From assembly GCA_014529385.2 (NCBI GenBank), contig CM043954.1, positions 98,542,747-98,606,746 of the forward strand: a stretch of 64,000 nt of DNA, given 5' to 3'. The notes under the pieces were generated by a model. It was given only the letters and a program-made list of their open reading frames with translations, had not been told where the DNA came from and searched no databases. Both the position numbers and the translations under genes were made by a program. The stretch's first letter is position 1; the number at the start of each line of letters is the position of its first letter. The stretch is from Adiantum capillus-veneris. Taxonomy: Eukaryota; Streptophyta; Polypodiopsida; Polypodiales; Pteridaceae. Shown here one piece after another: positions 32,080 through 44,171 of this stretch.

Positions 32080-34188
32080 TAATAGCCGTTTTTCGGCTTT
32101 CCGTAATTTCCATAGTGAGTTAACCCACCCTACCAAAATCATCCAAACACTGTGGCTATCCCTACCATTTCACTGTATATAGGTGTGTGTGAGTTAGGGG
32201 ACTTTTCCCATATCTTCTTAAAAACCCTTAATTAGCTAGTCGCTGGGCTAGTTGAGCCAAAAAAAATAAATAAAATAAAAAATAAAAAATATTATGGCCC
32301 ATTTGTGTATAAATATTCCATTGTATATAGGGCCTAAGTAAAAGGATTTTTCATAATTATTTTGGTATTTATTTAAATATTTCTATCTATGGTGTGTTAT
32401 TTATGCTATGTACATTGACTCACCATTACCATATTTTTTCTTACCATTTTGCATACTCTTTATTCCATATAAAAATAATTTCATGCAAGCTTCTCTTATT
32501 TTTGGTGTAACTCCATCCTAACAAAAATCCAAAAAAACTAGTTTTATTTATGTGTATATTTTTTCACTATTGTGATTTTTCCTTCCTACATCTATTATCT
32601 TTTACTCTCATAAATTAGAACACCAAAAATATTCATCTCTTTATGGTAGACTTATAATGAGAGAGATTTATTTTGACCCCTTTATATTTTTTCCACCTAT
32701 ATTATTTATATTTAACATGTATATATTTTTTTAGACCCCTCAATATTTGATTTTCTTAGTTGTACTATTCATTTATATCATGATCTCAACAATATCTTCA
32801 ATTATAGACCTACCAAATAAGGTCAAGGGTATGTGGAATGCATGCATGCACCATGGGGAGCTCACTCTTGGAGGTATTCAAAAGAATCATCCAAAGAGAG
32901 ACCTCACAAGGACTTTGTGCAGTTGAAAAAACAATCGGTTTTGCTGAATTTTTCAAGATCTCATGCTCCCCGAATTTGAAAAGGTGATACAAACAAAAGT
33001 TGTAGCTCCTGAGCTGAACTTTCACCTCAAATTTTTTCATATTGTTTTGAGCTACGAGCTTTGAGCTATGATTTTATTGGTGGACCCTAGTTTGCCCATG
33101 CTATGCAGCCACACTCCCTCTTCCACTTTATCATTTTCCTCTTTCACACACACTCCTCCCTCTCCTTCCCACTCCCAAACCTGCAACTCCCATGTCCTAA
33201 TTCACCCTCTTCACCATTGCCACATCTCTCACACCTCCATAGCCTTCATCCTCCATTTCGACACCCTAGGTGTCCCCCTTTCTCTCTACATATATGTCCA
33301 TATTACCATACTCTCTTCAACTTTGTAAAGAACTTCAAAAAATCAGCCAAAATCCAAGGTTAACCTCTGCAAATGAAGGCTTTATCATGAATTTTTCAAG
33401 GTTTGAAGATAACATAGCTTCATCGACACGCGTTACTTCGCCATGCTGACCGCTTCTTCTACCGGTGATGTAAAGAGGTGAATGTCAACTTCTCCAAGCT
33501 TCAACCTTGCTTTACAAGCTTATCCCTTCTCTAACTTTTCTCATCATATATCTCACCATTTGGTGAATGATTTTGTAAATATTTTTTAGTGATAATTACT
33601 AACTACTAACCACTAACCTTATTGTAAAATGCACCCTCTACTAGAGTAGGCACTCCCAAATTATTCACTCAATCCTCTCTCCTTTCATCCTCAATAATTC
33701 TCTTCCCTTGAGCCCACATCCATGTGACTCAAAGGACAAGAGATTCCCACCCTCATTAAAATATATATATATATATGCATAATCTTTTATTCCTTCAAAT
33801 AAACTTGATTAGGCCTAATCCTAATCGGGGCTTCTAAAACCTATAAATAGAGCCCTTCTCTCCCTTGTAAATTATCACATGATCACACTACACCACACCA
33901 TTCTCAACACATAACACACCACACTTCAAGCCTAGTTGTGTAGAGTGTGTGCATTGTGAGTGCTCTATTCCATCACTACACATAGGTGCATGGAGAAGCT
34001 TGAAGTTAGTTATGCCATCTAGAGGAGTGGAGTGATACTATACTCTGCAATCACACTTGTAGCCTACTCTTGTCCATAAATAAGATTCATAGTTTTGGGT
34101 GCAATTGTATGCTGCAACTACGACTCTTCTCTCCAAATTGACTTGATAAGTTGGCTCATCAGGTGGTTGAAGGTATATTGTCCTTGAA
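32080..34188 (+). repeat. 3' LTR of element D, truncated
   Basis: Nearly identical to 23592-25677. It starts TAATAGCCG where the 5' copy has TGATAGCCG. Similarity stops abruptly after GTATATTGTCCTTGAA at 34188, so ~490 bp found in the proposed 5' LTR is absent. A TATA box is at 33842. A T/A microsatellite near 33762 differs in length from its 5' partner. Confidence 0.85.
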
Positions 34189-35439
34189 TCATGCTTCCTA
34201 CTCCCACGTCGTTTGTCACATTGCAGTGCCGTATGTTGTGTTGCAACCGCAGGTAAGAGCTCTACGCATTGACGTAGACATATTATGGTAAACTGTAGGT
34301 TTTGGCATCATTGACCTGCGGCCTAATTTCATCATAAGTAGGAATTTAAGCTAAGAAATCACAAAGTAAGCATAGAGGTGGGGTATTGTGGCATCATTGC
34401 CAAGCATTTAGACGCATTCAGGGTCAAAAACGACTAGGTCAAAAACTTACTCTTGTTAATAATTGCAATTTTTGCACTTCATCAAAAGTGAGATTTGAAA
34501 CCATAAGCATGTGTGCTTAGGTCTTATATACATGTCCTAGAATTTTTGTAACATTCGAATGTTGTTTTATGCTATAACGGTTATAATTTGTTTGCCGATT
34601 AGCGATTAGCTTTTGATCACTTAGGTCATTTGAGTGTAGCTTGTGTTAGATGTGAGTTTTCTATTGTTTTCCAAGATATTAACACCCTCTTGTAGCCTCT
34701 ATGCACTAATCGAGTCAGCTTCATCCCACGGATTGACAATTATGTTCATGGTTCTCGCTATGTCTGCAATAAGATAAAAGTGAGGTTAGAAACCCATCCC
34801 ACATGGAAGGCATAAGTAAACTAATTTTTTTCACTAGATAAATTTTCCATTTTTATACATGATATGTTTGACACATAATTTTAACCTTTGTTTTTGACAA
34901 TAATAATTTACAGATTCTTAACTTACCAATTAAGGATAGTTGATATCCTAACAAAGAGGTATATAAGCAAAATGATAAATATATATGTATTATTATGGGT
35001 GACAGGTGGCAAATCAAGGTTTGTCTATGCAATATGAAAAAGGATATAAAGTTTATTGATATTATATTATTAAAGAGCTCTTAATGAGCTATTATCACTT
35101 TATGTCTAGGCGGACAATTTGTAATCATTTGTGAGGATTCAAGCAACATAAAAATGCTCACTTTTGCATGGGGAGATGCAGCCAGTGCTCTATTTCCTTC
35201 TTCTCTTCTCTCATCTCTCCTCTCTCTATGCCTGTGTAGAACTCTGCTCTTGGAGATGCATTCGTATGTGCTTTGGTGCTTTAGTCTCATTCTAAATCTC
35301 TCTCAGAGCCTGTGCCCTTCTTGATTGTGTGTATGTACAATTTGCTAGATATTTAAATGTTTTTTAAAAATTGTATGTAGCGATGTATTTTGTGTATTTT
35401 GTAGGCAACATGCACTCCCATTCCATAGTACTACTACTT
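34189..35439. other. Unassigned DNA right of element D
   Basis: Begins at the break in the 3' LTR. AT-rich, with no recognised domain in any frame. It may be host DNA or the non-coding part of the copia element whose remnant follows. Confidence 0.4.
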
Positions 35440-36167
35440 ATGAACATGTGCTAGATAAGTTGGAAAGTAAGCTTTACCCAAAATATAAAAAAATGTGTTC
35501 ATTGGCTATTTGCTTGCACAGAAAGGATATAAGTGTTACAATCCTATCAAAGATAAAGTCACGGTGAACAACGATGTTGTTTTTTTTAATGAAATGGGAA
35601 GCTCGTATGCTGATGTAAAGGATGATTTGGGTTCTAATGTGGCAAAAAAAATACATGTGCACAATCATAGGTTTTGAGTGAGCCACAAGGGTCACCTAGA
35701 CTTGATTATGGTGAGAAGCCATGGAGTCACAGGTTTTGTGAAAGAATAAAGTCCTAATAGCTTGTCAACTATATCAAGAAAAGGAAAGTAAAAATTCGAT
35801 GATGTCTCCAAGATTCCAAAATTGAGTGCAGGTCATGATTATGGTGATAGCAGTGACTTTGAGTAGAGTTTAGATGATGGATTTTGCATACCCTTTGTGA
35901 ACATTTCAGGTGCAAGAAGGATGCAAGCAATGAGTAAGGCACCTGCAAGTGATCTTGGATCATGCATATCTAAGCGAGTGAAAAAATCCTATGCAAAGAT
36001 TCATTTATGACAACTTTGTGGCTTTTCATTTTGTTGATATGGTGAAGATTACATAGGAAGTAGAACCCACCTGTTTTGAAGATACTATCAAAGATGAGAA
36101 ATGAAGGCAATCTATGGATGAGGAGATGGCTGCCCATGATGATAATGGAAAATGCAATTTGGTGTGT
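35440..36167 (+). pseudogene. Ty1/copia fragment: integrase C-terminus to start of RT
   Basis: FIGYLLAQKGYKCYNPIKDK and NDVVFFNE at 35495-35590 match the conserved end of copia integrase (typical: VF-x-GY, KGY-x-C-x-P, V-x-R-DV-x-F). At 36060-36160, EPTCFEDTIKDEK and QSMDEEMAAHDDNG match the copia reverse transcriptase N-terminus (usually W-x-x-AM-x-EE). Stops lie between. The fragment ends where the LTR of element A begins, at about 36168, suggesting that A inserted into it. The remainder is not seen on the other side. Confidence 0.75.
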
Positions 36168-37280
36168 TGTAATGGAAATGGCCCATGAACTTTGAGAATA
36201 ACGTAATTAAGAGAATTAAAGAGAGCATTTTTGTGAGACTACTTTGAGAACATAGAGGGTGAACTTAATTAGTGGTAGCAACATAGCCAATATACTTAAG
36301 TAATTTGGCATGAACAATACTTTTGCAAGAGAGAGAGAGAGAGAATTAGAGAACTTGACAACAGTTGAGGACCGGATTTATGTGGAGCCAGTCCCCCCTC
36401 CAATAGGCTTTTGTATTATAGATTCTCCCATAAAGAGAGACTTGGTATAACACAATCTTTGTGTTCCTTGTGACCTTCATGATGCTATTAAGATGGAAAG
36501 CTTCACGCATCACTAGGATAACATAAACTTTGTAAAAGCATTAACCATCCTTGGACTTAGTCCCAAGGCCTCAAACACCTTCAAAGGTGGAGAAAGCTAG
36601 CGGGGAATGAGGGTAGGGAAGATGAAGAAGAAACATTCATAGGAGAAAGAAATAGTTTCTCACTTATCATCACTCTTCTTGCTAGCATACATATTAGCAT
36701 AATAATGAAGATGGAGAAGATGGCAAGCTTAAGCATTGAAGCATGGCTCTTGGTTGGATTTGAATTCCATAGCCAAGAGTGTTGGTGTAGGCTCTCAACT
36801 TCTCAACAATCATGGAGAAGGAGATGGAGTTCTTTCACTTTCACCCAGTGAGAATGTGTGAAAAAATGAGTGTGTGAGAGGGTGTATACCCCCAAGCACA
36901 CCCCTTGCTTTCCTTGGTTGACCCCTCCTTGTAGCTCAAGCTTGAAGCTCATTGGACCCCTCTAAGCCAAGCCAATCACATGTACAATGCATTTCAAGCA
37001 ACATGGGTAAACCTTTGGACAAGTGTCCTCCTTACCCTTTGAGAGAGAGAACTTGAAAATATCTAGATATTTGTTAAATTGAACTAGAAGCTCATTGGAC
37101 TCCTCTTTATCCGAGAGCCAATAGGATTCAATCACACCATGTGGCTAAGCATAGGGACATCTTGACATATGTCCATGTGCCCCTTGAGAAAGGGGATGCC
37201 CTTTGGGTGAGTGGGAGGTTAAGTCAAAGATCCCCCTAACTTTGGGGCATTCCCACTCCTTTGTAGGGTCTCTTTTTTAC

Positions 37281-37480
37281 TCAAGCACCTTACCCCCCAT
37301 GCATGGGAAGCTTCTCAAGCACCTTACTTATCAAGCATGACAAGCACCTCAAGCACCTTAGTCAGCAAGCACGACAAGCACCTTAGTCAACAAGCACAAA
37401 TAGCACCTCAAGCACCTTACCCATCAAGCATGACAAGCACCTCAAGCACCTTAATCAGCAAGCACGAAAAGCACCTCAAG
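37281..37480. repeat. Minisatellite in LTR A
   Basis: Repeating units built on CTCAAGCACCTTA and CAAGCA(C/T)GACAAGCAC, about 30-60 bp each, imperfect. Absent from the element B LTRs, so it grew within this copy or a sublineage. It encodes the false Ser-Thr-rich frame at 37337-37519. Confidence 0.85.
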
Positions 37481-37602
37481 CTTGGGTCAGGTTCCCACCT
37501 CAAGCTCAGCCCTTCCTAGGTCTAAGGACTTTTAACACTAACCTTTGAAGGTCTTTAATGAAGCCAACCCTAAGGTCTTTTAAGATCCATTACATGCACG
37601 TT

Positions 37603-37895
37603 GTTCTTTGATAGACTATATCCTTTTGGACCCCTATTGAGATGTAACCATCTCTCCTCTTACTCCCCTGCTAAGATAAGTCTAGAAGCACTTATTACAC
37701 ATTTCTCTTTGATAGACAATCTCCTTTTGGACCCCTATTGAGATGTAACCATCTCTCCTCTTGGTCCCCTGCTAGATAAGTCTAGAAGCATTTATTACAC
37801 ATTGATCTTTGGTAGACAATCTCCTTTTGGACCCCTATTGAGATGCAACCATCTCTCCTTTCTCTCCCCTACTAAGATAGGTCTAGAAGCACATG
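37603..37895. repeat. Three tandem copies of a ~100 bp unit in LTR A
   Basis: The units start near 37603, 37703 and 37806. Each contains CTTTTGGACCCCTATTGAGA, ACCATCTCTCCT and GTCTAGAAGCA. The element B LTR has only a rudimentary doublet here (TTTGGATCCCTA twice). Confidence 0.85.
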
Positions 37896-38399
37896 TCTCT
37901 ATTCTAACCCTTGTTCTCGTTTATTATCCCACATTAAATGATCGATTTAATATGAAAAAATCATTTGGATTCGTTAGATATTAGATTTTATGACATTACC
38001 TCTCTCTTGAAATCATAGTTGTCCTCAACTATTAGGTAGAAGAGATAAAGCCTTAGTCATTAGTCAATTTTTCTTAGCGGGTAGAGGATCCCTTTTTACA
38101 CTACAACATCATTCCAAGATGGATAACTAATCCATTTGGTGCTTGGGAGACATAGTTGCGGCAAGCAGTCTGCTCTTTAGTCCATATCATACTTCCAAAG
38201 TAGAGTGACAAGTTCTACTTGGTGTTTGGGAGACGTCGTCACCACAAACATGATCCTAAGGATGCATATTTCTAAAATTTTGTGCACAATAAAAGAAAGA
38301 TAATGAGTCTTACAAGATAAAAACATTTTTCATTTAAATGAATGTTTATTTGCTTACTCTGGTGTAGCATTGTAAGCATTGACAAGGTTCATATTATCC

Positions 38400-41300
38400 T
38401 TAAGCTAGGTTCCTTGCATCCCTCTAGCATCTTCAAAAGGATAATCTTTAAACTTAATAAGGTATCATCGGATAATCTTACCATTTCTTACTAACATTGT
38501 CTTCATTTCATAGGATGGACTCGGATTGAAGTACTTCTTCTTGATCTTTGTTTTTTGGAGGGTCTGCAACTATTGCTTCTTTTGGTGGTGCTCCTTTGTA
38601 AGGCTTACGTAGGCTCTCAAGGAAAACATTGTGCATGAGCCAATGGTAGGGAAACTTTAATTGATAATCCATCTCATTGATTTTCTTAAGAATTTAAAAA
38701 GAACCATAGTATCTTTTTGCTAGTTTAGCATAATACTCTTGGTGGCCCGTAGGATTCTTGCCCGTAGTATGCCTTAGATGAGCCTTCACAGAAACTTTAG
38801 CAAGACCCAAGTATTTTCCTTAAAGGCTAAGGCTCTTCTTTGCTTATTAGCAGTAGCCCTTTTTGCCTTTGTTGTGAGATGGATATAACCTCTTTATTCT
38901 TTGGAAATTCTTAAGAGGCTCGGCTAAATTTATCAGCAGCAGTCAGTGAAGATCTTCCCATGTACTTTAAGTAGTAAGGGACTTTTGGATCTTCCCTCTT
39001 TAACCTCAATAGGTGCTTTCCCCATAGAAGTATGTACAATGTCATTCTACACATACTCTATAAGAGGTAGGTACTTCTTGCATTGAGAACATTGATCTAC
39101 GTCCTAGATTCTCAAAGAGACCCTTACAAAAATTACTGGTTATTCTAGGATCTATGTCCGACACTATGAATGTTGGCAAGCCATGATACTTGAAAATTTG
39201 AGATCTGGAGAGGGTTGCCATTTGATGTGCCTTAATAGTCTTTTTGATAGGCATAGAGTGTGTTTTCTTATTAAGCCTGTCAACTAAAACAATCCAAGCT
39301 GCTTCCCTCAGTTAAATTTTGACTTTTGGCATACCACACATTTTGAAATATACTCTTCATGGTATGTTTACTTTTCAGGGTAGGCCAACATAACTACATC
39401 TATACTCCTTAAAGAGTAGATTATAGAATCCTTATTTGCAATGCATAATGAGAAGCATGGGATTCATACATGACTTTCTAATTGTATGGGTGAGTAACAC
39501 ATAGTCTATTGCCGTTTGGAAGATAACCATCCTTCAAGGTGAATGGTTCTTTTTTCTTCCCTGATGCAAAGGCTGTAATTACGTACTTAAAGTCTTGGTC
39601 AGTTGCATACTCATCTATCATAAAGGATAGATCATTGTGAGTTGCTATAGACACCACATTTACCCTTGGCCGTCGTGAAAGTGCATCGACCACTTGATTG
39701 TGCTTGCCAGCAATGTGAGCAATATAAAAAATAAATTTTTGAAAGAAAATTTTCCCACCTCATTTGTTTGTTGGAGAGCTTGGTTTGCGTCTCTTGAGGC
39801 TTTGTGATCCATGCATAGGATGAATGGAGTCCCCAAGAGATAGAGTTTCCACATGTCTAGGGCATATAGAATAGCTAGTAGCTCTTTTTCATATTTTCCC
39901 TATACTTGCTTATCGGAATTGATTCTTTGACTCTCATATGCTATGGCATGTCCTTCTTGAAGAAAAATAGCTCCAAAGCAATCACCACAAGCATCGCATA
40001 GGACCTCAAATGGCTTTGAGAGATCTAGTAGTGTGAGCACACAATCAGAGATAATCTTCTTCTTAAGCTTCTCAAAAGCTTTTTGCACTTTTGTAGTCCC
40101 TCAATACTTAACGTTCTTTTTTGTTAAGTCATGTAATGGGCCTGCTATTAGCGAGAATTTTTCAATGAAGCATCTATAGGATGCACACATACCTATAAAG
40201 CTTTGTAGCTCTTGTAAATTTCTTGGATTAGGCCATCCTTTTATTACCTCTAACCTTGTTGGATCCATATGGGTGCCATCTTTAGAGATAATGTGACCTA
40301 AATATTGAATCTCTTGTAGGAAAAAATTGACTTTTTTTATATTAATGAAACTTATTCTCTCTCACAACTTGAAAGATTACCTGGAGGTGTCGCTTGTACT
40401 TCTCGAAAGAATTTCAGTGGCCTAAAGATTTTTGTCCATCATGAGTTTGAATGTGGTTGTAGCATTTGTCAGGCCAAAACTTGTAACTTTACCCGTGGCA
40501 TGGAAAATCTTTTTGATAGTGATCTTATTTAGCGCTCTATAGTCAACACACATGTGATATGTGCCATCTTTCTTTTGCTTTAAAAGTATTGGTGAATAGA
40601 TTGGAGAGGAGCTAGGCCTCACCATCCATTTTCCACCAATTCATGCACTTGCCTCATGATCTCCTTTTGTTGAGCTTGTGAAACTCAATAAGGAGGTTAA
40701 TTAGGCGGTGAGCTTCCTAGTAGAAGCTTTATTGCATGGTCATCATCCCCTCATTTTGGAGGTAGCTCACTAGGGATGTCATCAATGAAAACACCTTGGA
40801 ATCCATTTAGGATATTAGACAACTCGCATTTCACTTGATTCCCTTTATTACTACTTGTGAAAACATTAAAATTATTTACAGAATCTCTAACAAAAATCAA
40901 ATACACAGAAGTAGAGCTTTTCATGGACTTATCAAAAGCAAGCGTATTTACCAGGGATATGGTGTTCCCCAACTCATTAGCATCTACGTTTATTCTCTTT
41001 TCCCTATAGGTGAAGTAGATTCTGCTTTCAGGGAACTTCATGTTGCAGCCATGTGGTTGAATCATGATGCCCCTAGGATAACATCCTCATGTTGGAGAGA
41101 GGAGATGAATAAATCATCTTTGTCCACATAGCTTTGGACATGATGCCTCAATTTTCCAATTAAGGGAGTAACTGAGATGTCGTGTCCCTTGATAGCTCCA
41201 ATATCTTCCAATGCTTCTCCCATCTCGTGGGCTTGTATGCCTAGCTTGGTGGTCAACTCCGTGGATATGAAGTTGTGAGTTGTGGCATCATGCTTTTGCA

Positions 41301-42020
41301 TCTTTTCCTAAGCATAGGAAAGGAGAAATCATTGGCAATGAGCATCCTCTTTTGGAGCTTCAACCATAGAGGCTCTAGGCGGCTCATTGCACACATTTCT
41401 TGAACCACCGGTTATCTTTGCGATAACACTCTAGCTCCTCGGAAGAAAGTCAATTCTTGCCTTTGTAGACTCCTTTCTTCTTAGCTTTATTGTTGTGGAT
41501 GGATAGAGTTTCCTTGGGAAGAATTTTGAGCATTGTTCTTTCCCTTTGCTTCATTTCAATCTTTTTTTTTTCCATGGGCTTGGCATTCCTTTTATCCCCT
41601 TATTGGAAATTGATGCGCAAATCAACCATAGTATGGTGGATTACTTCCTTGATAGAACCAGGCCGTTGGGAGTTGACATAGTCGGCCATTTCTTTAGGTT
41701 ATCCCACACATAATTGTTGATTTTTCTCGGTAAAGTCTATTTTTTAAAAGATCGTAGCCTTGAGATGTAAATCCCAAAACTTGTGGATAGACTCATGGGG
41801 AAGAAGCTTCAAAATCCACCATCTGGTAAGCACTTTGTCCTTTGCATCGCTTGCAAGGAATTGCTTCATGATGGAAACTCATAGAGTTTTCCATGTGTTT
41901 GGTGCTTCACCGTTGCCACGAAGGCTAGCCCGCCATTGACGAGCAAAATTTTGGAAGTGCATAGCTACATGGTGTAGCTTGGAGGACTCCATGAAGACCT
42001 CGTCTCCAAAGATGACGAGA
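38400..42020 (-). pseudogene. Gag-pol remnant of element A
   Basis: Minus-strand pieces match the intact gag-pol at 46119-50348. Integrase KYHGLPTFIVSDIDPRITSN near 39180 and KKTIKAHQMATL near 39230, RNase H region near 39660-40090 (SKPFEVLCDACGDCFGAIFL), RT piece SSPIYSPILLKQKKDGTYHM near 40600, protease region near 41290 (DATTHNFISTEL), and gag HVAMHFQNFARQW near 41950. The RT catalytic stretch is largely deleted (40422-40500 joins distant parts). No frame is intact. Confidence 0.85.
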
Positions 42021-44166
42021 GTGAATAATGAGAGGGGAAGGAGGTTTAGATGGAACAATGAGCTCATTAGTGATTTGTGAGGAGGAGACTAGTTTGTGAG
42101 GAAGAAGGAGATATGAGAAGGAGATGGATAGTATAGCCCAGCTATCGCAAGCTGTGATTATCTTTAGACATATGTACACATTATAGCATTTTGTTCTTTA
42201 TACCAAGGGTTGATAAGATGACGTGTGTTCTTTGTTTGGGTAAGTGTTGAAGATGAGGGGGTTGAGGATTGCAAGTTCAAATTGATGTTTTTATGAGAAA
42301 TAGAAGCATTCTCAATTCCTAGATTTGATAGAGAGATAGGCAAACACTCAAGGTTGATGAAATATCTCAAGTTTTGGGAGGGAAGGCTGCAGTCTCATGT
42401 TTAGAGTTGATAGAGTTCTTGTAGCTTAAATTTTTGGAGGTAATGCTTATAAGTTGGCATTTCAAATCATTAGTCACTTGGATTCCTGACAAGAGAACAA
42501 AGGATAAGAATGATAAAGACGACAATTACCTAACAAAGAATGTCATTTTTTATTTTTGTTGGAACAAAAAAGTATCACGTAAAATGTACTATTTAACATT
42601 TTCATTCTCTCTGTCTAAGATGACGTGGAACTTCTTATATGGCCCAAAAGTGAGTCCAAGTTTATCCTAATGCTTATAGGTGGAGTCTTGTTTAATCCAA
42701 TATGAGTTGAACACTCTCAATCCACCCACTTTTCTTTGAGATTGCTCTCTTGTGAGTGATCTCAGGCTTCAATATTTGGAGCCTTCTTTTAAATTATCTA
42801 TTGAATCATTTGGGATGGTATATAAGGTCTGCCAGGTAAACTCATTCCTTGTAAACTAAAGCGAGAATTCTCCTTCTAGATGAGCCTAGAGATGGCCTCT
42901 TGCTGTGTCTTCTCTCTGTGGTCCATCACCATCTCAACTTTGTATGGCATCAAAGCATTCCAAGTCTTTGTATTTGTTAAGATGGCACGCTCAACATATA
43001 CGACTCCTGGATTACTACCACCATGATAGACACCATCATTGACGCACCTTGGTGGATTCACATATCTTTTCCAGTGATGCCACAACTATACTACACTGAG
43101 TTGTTCTACCTACCGAAGTGATGGAACACTTATCTACTCACCTCACTCACTAGCGGTTTACATTTGACCATTGTACTAGACCTCTTATCTTGAGTTTGTG
43201 AAGGAGCAGAAGTATAGTCTTTTGCTTCTATCTTTGTGTGTGCGTGTGTGCATGCGTGCGTGTGTGTGTAGTTGTTTTATCATAAATAATAACACATAAT
43301 TGAACTTTTTACATTCAAAAAACAGTTGGCTTTAGAACAAAGGAACTGATAAGTACAAAAACAACTCAGCCTTAGAATTATCTTTGTACAATGTTTGTAA
43401 GAATGAAGCCTCATTCCAATATACAAATAGCAGGAGAACTTCGTAGTAAGTGAATGTGTAATCTATGATGGACAACTTGCCAAAGCCAAAAAAACCTTTC
43501 CAAGATAGAATAGAGTCCTTACCTACATCCATTCAAACAAGACAACAATTCAGTTAGCCTTGTGTTTTACACGTATCAATGGACTATACCAGTTGTTATC
43601 CATGTCCATCTTACAAACTTTAAAAAAAAAAACCTTTACAAGCTTAGTCCATAGATTTTAAGTAAAGATGTTATCATTTTTCTTTTTCTTAAAAAATCCT
43701 AGAGTGTAAAGTAAAAAGAATATCATTTTGATTAGAAGGCCACCCCTTCTAATCCAAGTGTCTGAATACACCCCCCCCCCCCCCCCCCCCCTTTCTTAAA
43801 ATAAATTCATCAGTTTTATCAATTCCTAAAAAACCCTATCAAATGAAGTTTATATAAGAAGTTTTTCTCCAAAAATTCCATTTAAAGTTCTCTTAGAATA
43901 ATAAGCTCATATTAAAATTTTTTTTCAGGTCCGACGTCCATTATGGTAAAATGGACTCTAAATCATCCCACTATCACTTAATCATATTTCTCTTTTTAGC
44001 CAACCAAGTAACAAGGAAACCTGATAAAAAGCTAGGTTATGAGCCGAACCATGAAGTTTTTGAAAAAATATATATATCATGCTTTACAATGTTAGTTTCA
44101 CCTCAACACTCAAAGCTTATAAAAGGAGCACCATCCGTCCAAGTGAATACATCCTAACTGAATAGA
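42021..44166. other. Unassigned DNA between elements A and B
   Basis: Short frames at 42164-42370, 42876-43085 and 43951-44157 have no recognised domain. A 21-base poly-C run lies at 43771-43791, and a TG/CG-rich microsatellite near 43236-43268. The right end supplies the target site (ATACA) of element B. Confidence 0.4.
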
Positions 44167-44171
44167 ATACA

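Larger units (their letters stand above)
23592..34188 (+). mobile_element. Ty3/gypsy LTR retrotransposon, Tat-type with two RNase H domains (element D)
   Basis: Plus-strand element with order 5' LTR, primer site, two small ORFs, gag-protease, reverse transcriptase, RNase H, second (archaeal-like) RNase H, integrase, polypurine tract, 3' LTR. The dual RNase H order is the mark of the Tat lineage. Over the ~2.1 kb they share, the LTRs show only about ten differences by eye, so insertion looks recent. Yet gag has one stop, gag and pol are in different frames, and pol has five internal stops. The 3' LTR lacks the last ~490 bp of the 5' LTR. No target duplication could be found, as the right end is truncated. 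Confidence 0.85.
36168..37995 (-). repeat. 3' LTR of element A, expanded by tandem repeats
   Basis: Matches the 1590 bp LTR of element B in blocks: TTGACAACAGTTGAGGACCGG, GAGCC-GTCCCCCCTCCAA, TTTCTCCCAT-like, CACATTAAATGATC-TTTAATATGA, and the end TATGACA. It is ~240 bp longer because of internal tandem arrays at 37281-37480 and 37603-37895. The left end (TGTAATGG at 36168) is a best guess. Confidence 0.7.
36168..42020 (-). mobile_element. Degenerate Ty3/gypsy chromovirus (element A), 5' part lost
   Basis: Same family and orientation as the intact element at 44172-53074. The 3' LTR is at about 36168-37995. Internal sequence 37996-42020 is collinear with 45762-50222 of that element but has many indels and stops. 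Similarity ends at about 42020, so the gag N-terminus, the Arg/Ser-rich ORF, the primer site and the 5' LTR are missing. This is an old copy. Confidence 0.85.

Noticed and set aside
37281-37480. Possible CRISPR-like array
   Set aside because: Units are imperfect and contiguous without unique spacers, inside a plant LTR; this is a minisatellite.
43951-44157. 68-codon ORF just left of element B
   Set aside because: No recognisable motif and low complexity; likely chance.
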